Made by a program: the position numbers and the translations under genes. Below the pieces are notes generated by a model. The model saw only the letters and a program-made list of their open reading frames with translations, did not search any database and was not told the DNA's origin. DNA of 64,000 nucleotides from CAIKZY01 sp044374195 (GTDB taxonomy: Bacteria > Actinomycetota > Actinomycetes > S36-B12): the NCBI GenBank assembly GCA_044374195.1, contig JBILOY010000006.1, positions 50,564 to 114,563 of the forward strand, read 5' to 3'. How positions within the stretch are numbered: the first letter of the stretch is position 1; each line of letters starts with the position of its first letter. Below are positions 57,584 through 64,000 of this stretch, in pieces.

Positions 57584-59188
57584 TCAGCCTGTCAGGCCCG
57601 TGATCATTGCCGCGAGCTGCTTTCCGCGCTCATCGGCGAGAGCCGCCTTGCGCAGGAGTGCCACCTGCTGTGCTGCATCGCTTCGGGTGGAAACCGCGGG
57701 GAGTACCCGCATGATCTCGTTGAAGTTGTGCAGTCCGCGAGCGTGAGTCTCGCCGTAGCCCTTGACGACTTGCTGGCATTCGACGATCTCGCAGGCAAGG
57801 TCGTAGTTGGTTGCCGCGTGCTCGCGCACGATGGTGAGCCAGGAGTCGATGCGTGCCTGCTCGAGGCCGAAGCGAAGTGAACGCCTGCGGATCGGGCGGC
57901 AGCGCGCCATCGTGTAGAGCACCGTGTAGCCCCATACGGAGGTGGTCTGTAACTTGATGCCCTTATGCGTGAAACGGTGAATCACCTTGTTCGCAGCCTT
58001 GGAGTTGAGAACCCAGCGCCCCAGTCCCGTCGGCAAGGTGTCGGTGATCTCCTCAACCTGGGGGTGTAGATACTCGCGCACCTGCATCATTTGCTCGTCG
58101 GCTACCCGCGCCTCCTGGCCGACGCGATCGAACCGGCGGCCGCGAGTCTTGTGGAAGGCAACGCGAATGGTGTCTTCGTAGGTCATCCATAGTGCAGTAA
58201 ATCGAGCAGTCTCCGTTGTCAGTCGGGCATCGCCATCGGCGTCAGTCTCAAATGCACTCACCGAGGCAATGCGATCGAGGTACTGATCGGCGTACTTGAC
58301 GTCCTGATACTCCGCGGTGCGCTTGATGCCGTGGACCAGCATGTGGCGTGACGCGGCGGGGAAACCTAGGATCCGCTGTGCCTGCTTGGTGAGCCGGCCG
58401 CCTACTAGCGCAGCGGGGTCGATGGAGGCGAGAGCGATCTCGGCCGTCTGCGCGAGATCGGCAGCGATAGCCTCCTCGACTTCGGCCGGGCGCGAGCCCA
58501 AGGTCAGTTCGATGACCGGACGCTGGGAGGCAGCCGCGACACGGAAGCCCTCGGAGAAAGCACGCAGGCTCGACTCGACGCCCTTGCCGCCAGAGCGGAT
58601 GGCCTCTTCGAATTGATCGCGCCCGAACGGCAAGGTGCCCGATGCCGCAATCGCGCCGAAGAGAACAGCGCTGATCACTGAGCCGGTGTCATCGGCAATG
58701 CGAGAGAAGTCACCGCGCCAGAACGACTTCGATGCGCTCAGAGCCGCGTCGATGATCTCCTGAGAGTCGATACGGCCGTCTCCCATCGCCGTGCGCTCGG
58801 GCATCGCGTAAGTCCGGCTTGTCGAGGCGATCAGCACACTGCGATCGGGAGTGCAGAAGCCGCGCTGGATGGCCCGGCCCGCTTCCATGAGCTCGGAGGC
58901 CACCACTATGTCGACCTCGCCGGGGGTGGGCATGGTGCTGAGCACGGGGTAACGAGGATTCGGTGAATCCTCACGGGGGAAGAGTTCGACGTAATAGATG
59001 GTCGCGCCGGTGCGCTGGGCCACGCCAGGCACTGAGGTGCTCTGCGCGAACCATCCATTGTGCTCAGACAGCGCGACGATCCAATCGGAGAGCACGCCAC
59101 CGCCCTCGCCGCCCATGGCGAGGATCGCCATAGTGATGGGGCGCGTACGCGGTGAGGCGACTGGGTTCGCCTGAGTCATCGTGGTCAT
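57584..59188 (-). CDS. iorB: Indolepyruvate:ferredoxin oxidoreductase beta-type subunit with extra C-terminal domain
   Basis: A 534-aa protein. Residues 20-190 match the IorB/gamma-type pyruvate:ferredoxin domain (GGEGGGVLSDWIVALSEHNGWFAQSTSVPGVAQRTGATIYYVE). A further domain of about 330 residues follows (MLVHGIKRTAEYQDVKYADQYLDRIA, EEITDTLPTGLGRWVLNS), as in enlarged IorB proteins of aerobes. With IorA it would oxidatively decarboxylate an aryl-pyruvate to an aryl-acetyl-CoA. It starts at ATG 59188 or ATG 59179, 27 nt after the iorA stop. Confidence 0.88.
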   Translation of the reverse strand: MTTMTQANPVASPRTRPITMAILAMGGEGGGVLSDWIVALSEHNGWFAQSTSVPGVAQRTGATIYYVELFPREDSPNPRYPVLSTMPTPGEVDIVVASELMEAGRAIQRGFCTPDRSVLIASTSRTYAMPERTAMGDGRIDSQEIIDAALSASKSFWRGDFSRIADDTGSVISAVLFGAIAASGTLPFGRDQFEEAIRSGGKGVESSLRAFSEGFRVAAASQRPVIELTLGSRPAEVEEAIAADLAQTAEIALASIDPAALVGGRLTKQAQRILGFPAASRHMLVHGIKRTAEYQDVKYADQYLDRIASVSAFETDADGDARLTTETARFTALWMTYEDTIRVAFHKTRGRRFDRVGQEARVADEQMMQVREYLHPQVEEITDTLPTGLGRWVLNSKAANKVIHRFTHKGIKLQTTSVWGYTVLYTMARCRPIRRRSLRFGLEQARIDSWLTIVREHAATNYDLACEIVECQQVVKGYGETHARGLHNFNEIMRVLPAVSTRSDAAQQVALLRKAALADERGKQLAAMITGLTG

Positions 59189-59215
59189 CTCAGTTCATTC
59201 CTCGTCAGTCGTGAT

Positions 59216-61390
59216 TTAGGACGCAGCCGGTTCGATACCGGTGAGGCGGCGCTCGATACCGCGCTGCAGCATGCCGATGTACCAGCGTCGCACCGCGAGC
59301 TTGGTGCGATCCCAGCGATTCGGGTTGGTGATGATCTGCGTCTGGTAGAACGAGGGGCAGAGCGCCGCAGCATGCGCGTTCTCGCCGCAAAGGCCGCAAC
59401 CCACGCATGAACTGATCACCTGCGCGATCGGGTCTGTGCGCATCGGGTCAGGGTTGTCGGCAATCGTCAGAGATGGGCAGCCGGAGATTCGGATACACGA
59501 GTGATCACCGGTACAGGTCTCGGGGTCGATTCCGAAGCGCTCGCGCACGACACGCTTACCCTCCTTTACTGCCTTTGCCATGGCTGGCTTCTCACGGCGC
59601 ATGCGGTTCAGGGTGCATTCACTCTGCGCGATGATGACCTTGGGACCTTTGTCTTCGCTGGTGAGCGCCTCTTTGAAGAGGTCTCGCATTTCGTCGACCT
59701 TGTAAGTATTCGTCGCGGTGCGCGCCCACTTCACTCCGATGCCGCGAACCGCGGCCTCGATCGAGTGCTTGGTGGAGCGGATCGGGTTATCGGCCGCGGA
59801 GGACAGGACATCCTGACCGCCGGTCGCGGCGCTGTATTCATTGTCAACAATCACTAGGAGCTGATCATTTTCGTTGAACACGGCATTGCCCACACCGGAA
59901 GTCAGGCCGTTATGCCAGAAGCCACCGTCGCCCATGACGGCGATAGGGCGCTTCATTGCCCCGGAACCATTCAAGGCAGATGCAGCAGCGGAGCCTAGGC
60001 CGTAGCCCATGGTGGTGGCCCCAATGTTGAACGGGGCATTGATGCTGAACAGGTGGCAGCCGATGTCGGCGCTGACGTAATGCTCGCCCACCTCGCGTTG
60101 AGCGAGGGTGAGTGCAGCGAAGATCGGGCGCTCGGGGCAGCCGGTGCAAAAGCCCGGTGGGCGGCCCTGAACGAGATCGGTGTTGATGCGCGGGGCGAGC
60201 GGGTAACGCGGGTCGTCGACCGGCAGAGCCAGGGCCGGCAGATCAACGCCCTCGAGTGACTCGGGTGCGTACTTCTGCATGAAGGCGAGAACGCCCTTGG
60301 TCACCGCGGCGGGAGTGTATTCGCCGGCCACGGGAAGGATGTCCTTGCCGTGCAGCTTCACGGTGGCATCAGCGCGGCGCAGGATCGCCTGGATGTTCTG
60401 CTCGATGTAGTCGGGCTGGCCTTCCTCGACGAGAAGAACGGCGCGCTTGTCCTTGCAGAACTCGATGACCTCGTCGTCGATTACCGGGTAGGTGACATTC
60501 ATGATGTACAGCGGCACCTTGCTCTCGCCGTAGATATCGGAAAGTTCCAGCAGTTCGAGTGCGCGGTTCACGTTGTTGAACAACCCACCTTGCAAGATGA
60601 TGCCGATGTCCTGGCCCTCGCCGGGCAGGAACTCGTTGAGCTTGTTCTCCTTGATGTACTGCACTGCTGCGGGCCAGCGCTTGGTGATCTTTTCTTGTTC
60701 GTGGGCGAAGTTCATCGGCGGCAGCACGATGCGACTGAGATCGCGCTCGGGATTCTCAACAGCTTCCTTGATTGTCATCTTCGGCGGCTTGTTGTTCTTG
60801 GCGGCGAACGAGCCGTGCAGATGGCAGGAGCGCAGGCGGAGTTCGAGGATGACTGGACTGTTGCTGGCCTCGGAGAGTTCAAAGCCCTTCTCGACCATGT
60901 CGACGATGGCGGTGAGGTTGGGTCGTGGATCGAGCAACCACATCTGTGACTTCATCGCGAAAGCATGGGTGCGCTCCTGCATGATGCTGGAGCCCTCTCC
61001 GTAGTCCTCGCCGATGATGATGAGCGCACCTCCACGAACTCCGCCGGAGGACAGGTTCGCGAGTGCATCAGAGGCGACGTTGAAGCCGACGGTCGACTTG
61101 AAGGTGATCGCTCCGCGTAGCGGGTAATGCACCGAGGCACCGAGCATTGCTCCGGCGGTAGCTTCGGAGGCACTGTTTTCGAAGTAGATGCCGAGCTCGT
61201 CGAGGATCTCCTTCGAATCGCTCAGCACATCCATCAGGTGCGAGATAGGTGCACCCTGATAACCACCGACGTACGCGACACCGGACTGCAGCAGGCCCTT
61301 GGTGACCGCGAGGATTCCCTCGCCATGGAACTCCTGGCCTTCGCCAATACGTAAGGCCTTGACCTCGTTGGCAAATGAGCGCTCAGCCAT
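59216..61390 (-). CDS. iorA: Indolepyruvate:ferredoxin oxidoreductase alpha subunit
   Basis: A 724-aa thiamine-diphosphate and iron-sulfur enzyme. The N-terminal pyruvate:ferredoxin domain includes GYQGAPISHLMDVL, the TPP domain includes GDGGFWHNGLTSGVGNAVFNEND (Mg/TPP-binding GDG...N), and the C-terminus has cysteine clusters CTGDHSCIRISGCPS and CVGCGLCGENAHAAALCPS for iron-sulfur centres. Order and spacing are those of IorA, though the second cluster has a longer insertion. It is third in the bicupin operon. Confidence 0.93.
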   Translation of the reverse strand: MAERSFANEVKALRIGEGQEFHGEGILAVTKGLLQSGVAYVGGYQGAPISHLMDVLSDSKEILDELGIYFENSASEATAGAMLGASVHYPLRGAITFKSTVGFNVASDALANLSSGGVRGGALIIIGEDYGEGSSIMQERTHAFAMKSQMWLLDPRPNLTAIVDMVEKGFELSEASNSPVILELRLRSCHLHGSFAAKNNKPPKMTIKEAVENPERDLSRIVLPPMNFAHEQEKITKRWPAAVQYIKENKLNEFLPGEGQDIGIILQGGLFNNVNRALELLELSDIYGESKVPLYIMNVTYPVIDDEVIEFCKDKRAVLLVEEGQPDYIEQNIQAILRRADATVKLHGKDILPVAGEYTPAAVTKGVLAFMQKYAPESLEGVDLPALALPVDDPRYPLAPRINTDLVQGRPPGFCTGCPERPIFAALTLAQREVGEHYVSADIGCHLFSINAPFNIGATTMGYGLGSAAASALNGSGAMKRPIAVMGDGGFWHNGLTSGVGNAVFNENDQLLVIVDNEYSAATGGQDVLSSAADNPIRSTKHSIEAAVRGIGVKWARTATNTYKVDEMRDLFKEALTSEDKGPKVIIAQSECTLNRMRREKPAMAKAVKEGKRVVRERFGIDPETCTGDHSCIRISGCPSLTIADNPDPMRTDPIAQVISSCVGCGLCGENAHAAALCPSFYQTQIITNPNRWDRTKLAVRRWYIGMLQRGIERRLTGIEPAAS

Positions 61391-61441
61391 AGTTGCTCTT
61401 TCCTCGATGTGTGGTGCGGAGTAACGGGTGGTGCGGGTAGG

Positions 61442-62512
61442 TCAGGACGTGCCCAAGGCAGCCACGACTGCTGTCGTGACGCCCTCAGTATCGGATGTGC
61501 CGCCGAGATCCGCAGTACGAGTCTCGGGGGAGGCAAGGGTGGCTGCGATGGCCGTCATGATGCGGTCGCTGATCTCGGCGTGGCCGAGGTGCTCGAGCAT
61601 CATCGCACCCGACCAGATCGCGGCAATCGGGTTCGCGATGCCCTTGCCCATGATGTCGGGGGCCGAGCCATGCACGGGCTCGAACATTGAGGGGTAGCGT
61701 CGCTCGGGGTCAAGGTTCGCGGATGCCGCGATCCCAAGGCTGCCGACCGTGGCGGCGGCCAGGTCGCTGAGGATGTCGCCGAAGAGATTTGAGGCCACGA
61801 TGACGTCGAATTCGTGTGGGCGCTGTACGAGTTCTGCCGCCAGAGCATCGATGAGTACCTTGCGGGTAGTGACACTGGGGTAGCCGGCGGCGACTTCGTC
61901 GACGACTTCATCCCAAAACGGCATCGTGTGGATGATGCCATTCGACTTGGTGGCTGAGGTCAGCTTCGAGCGACGCGACACCGCCTGCTCGAAGGCGTAG
62001 TTAGCCACGCGCTCGATGCCGGTGCGCGTGAAGACGTTCTCCTGGATCGCGAACTCTCGATCGGTGCCACGACCGAAGCGACCGCCGAGCTCGGAGTATT
62101 CGCCCTCGGTGTTCTCGCGCACGATGACCATGTCGATGCGCGCATCGGACGGAATCGTGACGCGTACGGGCACTCCCTCAAACTGTCGAACCGGACGCAG
62201 ATTGACGTACTGGTCGAATGCCCGACGGATGGGGATCAGCAGGCCCCACAGCGACTCGTGATCGGCAACATCAGGGCGACCGACGGCACCGAGGAACACT
62301 GCGTCACTTTGGCTGAGTTGGTCAATACCATCGCTGGGCATCATCGAGCCATGGGCGACGAGGTAGTCGCAGCCCCAGTCGAGCCAGGTCCAGTCGATGC
62401 TCACGCCTGACTGAGCCGCGGCATGGTCGATGACCCGCGTGGCTGCCGGCAGGACCTCGGTACCGATTCCGTCACCGGGGATCGTCGCGATAGTCAGGCG
62501 TGAATTCGTCAT
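61442..62512 (-). CDS. Tartrate/D-malate dehydrogenase (isopropylmalate dehydrogenase family)
   Basis: A 356-aa beta-hydroxyacid oxidative decarboxylase. LDWGCDYLVAHGSMMPSDGIDQL and FLGAVGRPDV..HESLWGLLIPIRRAFDQYVNLRPVRQFEG, then IVRENTEGEYSELGGRFGRG, are the tartrate dehydrogenase/D-malate dehydrogenase subgroup and not LeuB. It would make pyruvate and CO2 from D-malate, or act on tartrate. In a gentisate-type pathway that ends in maleate and D-malate this would be the last step (inference). It starts 2 nt after the bicupin stop. Confidence 0.87.
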   Translation of the reverse strand: MTNSRLTIATIPGDGIGTEVLPAATRVIDHAAAQSGVSIDWTWLDWGCDYLVAHGSMMPSDGIDQLSQSDAVFLGAVGRPDVADHESLWGLLIPIRRAFDQYVNLRPVRQFEGVPVRVTIPSDARIDMVIVRENTEGEYSELGGRFGRGTDREFAIQENVFTRTGIERVANYAFEQAVSRRSKLTSATKSNGIIHTMPFWDEVVDEVAAGYPSVTTRKVLIDALAAELVQRPHEFDVIVASNLFGDILSDLAAATVGSLGIAASANLDPERRYPSMFEPVHGSAPDIMGKGIANPIAAIWSGAMMLEHLGHAEISDRIMTAIAATLASPETRTADLGGTSDTEGVTTAVVAALGTS

Positions 62513-62514
62513 CG

Positions 62515-63621
62515 TCAGGCGAGTTCCTGATGTCCGCCGTTGTCCTCGTACACGGTCTCGGCAAACAGTGCGAGCGAGTTGATCATCGGGAAGTCATTGA
62601 ACGAGAACAGGAAGGCCGGGTTGGCGGCATCATCGTTGTGATGCTCATGCCACGACCAGGACGGAACGACAAAGATGTCGTGCTCCTTCCAGTCATAGCG
62701 CTTTCCGTCGATGATCGAATGGCCCTTGCCCTCGGCCACGTGGTAGACCACTGAGCCGGTGTGACGATGGGCCTTGGTAGCGAAGCCGGGCTTGAGCATC
62801 TGCATATGCGCACCCATGGTGGGCATCACCGAACCGCCGGTGTGCGGATTCACGTACTCCATGATCACGCCGTCGTACTCGGTGCCATCAGAGACCTTGC
62901 CGAAGTTCACCAGGGCATCGCGGGTCTGCGCCCACGGGTAGCCGAGCAGAGGGGAGTAAGGCTTGCCCCAATTGCGGTTGGCTGGCTTCAGGGTTCCGCT
63001 GCCGTGGGTCAGGATCGAGGTGTTGTTCACCTTGCCTGGCACCTGGTAGAGATCGGGATGCACTTCGTAGAAGTTCGCGTCGAGGGCATTGACGAGTGGG
63101 ATATCGAGACCGTCCTGCCAGATCACGAAGTTGTCGGCGGCCTCGTTGCCGTGTTCATGCCAGGTGCCACCAGGGGTGATGGCGAAGTCATTGGGGCCCA
63201 CCTTGAGCCGATCGCCGTCGACGATTGTCCAGGCACCCGAACCCTCGATGACGAAGCGCAGTGCACTGGCGGCATGACGGTGGGCTGTCATCGACTCACC
63301 GGGGTTCATGATCTGGATGCCGGTGTACAGCAGGCCTACTGCCGCGGCGATATCGCGGCGACCATCGTTGACCAGGTAGACCACTCGGCGGCCGGCGTCC
63401 TTGCCCTGCACGAGAGTTGCGGACTCGACCACGAAGGGGCGCATCTGCTCGTAGCTCCAGATCATCGGGATGCTCTTGGGCTGGGGATACCAGGGCTCGA
63501 TTTCATTGGCGACGTTCCAGAGGGCACCGCTGCCGACAGCATCAAGCCGCGCGTAGAAGTCCTCGAGCTCGGCGGTGTCGTGTACCCGTGCGCGCCCGGC
63601 AATGTCCTCGATCTTGGCCAT
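62515..63621 (-). CDS. Gentisate 1,2-dioxygenase-like bicupin
   Basis: A 368-aa double cupin. The N-terminal cupin has HRHAASALRFVIEGSGAWTIVDGDRLKVGPNDFAITPGGTWHEHGNE with the iron-binding His set; the C-terminal cupin has HRHTGSVVYHVAEGKGHSIIDGKRYDWKEHDIFVVPSWSWHEHHN. This is the gentisate/salicylate/1-hydroxy-2-naphthoate dioxygenase family; which substrate is used cannot be told. ATG 63621 with GAGGTGAG upstream is used; the longer frame is not. It heads an operon with D-malate-type dehydrogenase and iorAB. Confidence 0.88.
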   Translation of the reverse strand: MAKIEDIAGRARVHDTAELEDFYARLDAVGSGALWNVANEIEPWYPQPKSIPMIWSYEQMRPFVVESATLVQGKDAGRRVVYLVNDGRRDIAAAVGLLYTGIQIMNPGESMTAHRHAASALRFVIEGSGAWTIVDGDRLKVGPNDFAITPGGTWHEHGNEAADNFVIWQDGLDIPLVNALDANFYEVHPDLYQVPGKVNNTSILTHGSGTLKPANRNWGKPYSPLLGYPWAQTRDALVNFGKVSDGTEYDGVIMEYVNPHTGGSVMPTMGAHMQMLKPGFATKAHRHTGSVVYHVAEGKGHSIIDGKRYDWKEHDIFVVPSWSWHEHHNDDAANPAFLFSFNDFPMINSLALFAETVYEDNGGHQELA

Positions 63622-63694
63622 AGGTCTCACCTCTATATAAGTGCGTCTGGCGGGTATTCCGTGGGGGAAGCCCATGAAAAGGCTACCGTGATCT

Positions 63695-63705
63695 TTGATC
63701 AAATG
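63695..63705. promoter_or_regulatory. Second copy of TTGATCAAATG, between the bicupin operon and the nitrilase gene
   Basis: The same 11 bp as at 52771-52781, here within the palindrome TTTGATCAAA (63694-63703). It lies in the 134-nt region between two divergent transcripts, 51 nt before the nitrilase start. A TACCCT box at 63707-63712 could be the -10 box of the nitrilase gene. Confidence 0.6.
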
Positions 63706-63755
63706 CTACCCTTTGCTGCACCCTCCCGAGCGGGAATCAACTGAAGGCGAGTCCG

Positions 63756-64000
63756 GTGATCACCTATCCCCAATTCCGTGCAGCGGCCGTGCAAGCTGCC
63801 CCGGTCTTCTTGGATACCGACGCCACGATCGACAAGGCCTGCCGGTTGATTGCCGAGGCTGCCGCCGGCGGAGCCAAGCTCGTCGTGTTTCCCGAGGTCT
63901 TCGTGCCGGGCTACCCGTACTGGAACTGGACCATGACCCCGGTCAAGGGCAGTGCCTGGTTCGAGAAGCTATTCCGCGCTGCCATCAATGTGCCCGGCCC
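63756..64000 (+). CDS. Nitrilase-family hydrolase, N-terminal part (cut by window edge)
   Basis: The first 81 codons of a carbon-nitrogen hydrolase: RAAAVQAAPVFLDTDATIDKACRLIAEAAAGGAKLVVFPEVFVPGYPYWNWTM. The Glu of FPEVFVPGYP is the first catalytic residue of nitrilases. GTG 63756 follows GAAGGCGAG. The Lys and Cys of the triad are beyond the window. Next to an aryl-pyruvate/gentisate operon an arylacetonitrilase or amidase role is plausible. Confidence 0.88.
   Translation, partial: MITYPQFRAAAVQAAPVFLDTDATIDKACRLIAEAAAGGAKLVVFPEVFVPGYPYWNWTMTPVKGSAWFEKLFRAAINVPG

Noticed and set aside
63634..63640. TATATA as -10 box for the bicupin gene
   Set aside because: It lies only 12 nt before the start and overlaps the region that would hold the ribosome-binding site GAGGTGAG, so the geometry is inconsistent; not listed as a promoter.
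1..64000. CRISPR arrays, tRNA or rRNA genes, insertion sequences, phage genes
   Set aside because: Looked for repeat-spacer patterns, cloverleaf-like stretches, transposases and integrases; none seen.

Overview
The window reads as chromosomal DNA of a high-GC Gram-positive bacterium (Actinomycetota). Pointers are an actinobacterial-type Tad locus, the tilS-hpt-ftsH-folE-folP-folB-folK housekeeping run, two F420/LLM-type oxidoreductases, many GTG starts, and several genes whose start codon lies 6-7 nt behind a TANNNT box, the geometry of leaderless mRNAs. I see no rRNA, tRNA, CRISPR, IS element or phage gene, and no gene-free stretch over about 300 bases. The genus cannot be named from the sequence.

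Layout. 1-5.5 kb: the edge of a TetR-like gene, an alpha/beta hydrolase, and a Tad pilus/secretion operon (tadA, tadB, tadC, a 62-aa pilin-like protein, three TadE/TadG-like proteins). 5.5-16 kb: housekeeping genes (ppa, dacB, a mannose-6-phosphate isomerase, tilS, hpt, ftsH, folE, folP, folB, folK), with an exported metallophosphoesterase inserted on the other strand. 16-35.9 kb: acyl-CoA and small-molecule catabolism: five SDRs, a 3-hydroxyisobutyryl-CoA hydrolase-like protein, a HEPN/MNT toxin-antitoxin pair, an icmF-marR-hbd operon, two TetR regulators, an acyl-CoA dehydrogenase, an acyl-CoA ligase, two LLM oxidoreductases, a 2Fe-2S ferredoxin, a ThuA-like protein, a sugar isomerase-like protein and a tyrosine phosphatase.

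36-43.7 kb is the least conventional part. A MinD/ParA-like ATPase, a 12-TM nucleotide-translocase-like membrane protein with two DxWxFL tail motifs, a Cache-HAMP membrane receptor with no kinase output, and an unrecognised 242-aa protein form one tight operon. Beside it lie a 2-oxoglutarate/Fe(II) oxygenase and an ABC-exporter-like protein whose nucleotide-binding domain has lost its catalytic motifs but carries a cNMP-binding domain and a winged-helix-like tail. This looks like a signalling or membrane-organisation module that I cannot match to a named system.

43.7-64 kb: a second catabolic island. Two paralogues of the substrate plus swivelling-histidine part of a PEP-synthase/rifampin-phosphotransferase-like dikinase, both without the ATP-grasp domain, are encoded with a histidine phosphatase, a Rieske oxygenase and a SnoaL-like protein. 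Next come a thioesterase, a GntR regulator and a complete branched-chain-amino-acid-type ABC uptake system. On the other strand is an operon for a gentisate-dioxygenase-like bicupin, a tartrate/D-malate dehydrogenase and indolepyruvate:ferredoxin oxidoreductase (iorA, iorB), divergent from a nitrilase cut by the window edge. An 11-bp palindromic word in front of both the ABC operon and the bicupin/nitrilase pair suggests one regulator, perhaps the GntR protein, for import and ring cleavage. A second operator, TTACTAGAG-N5-CTCAAGTAA, marks two SDR promoters near 16-17 kb.
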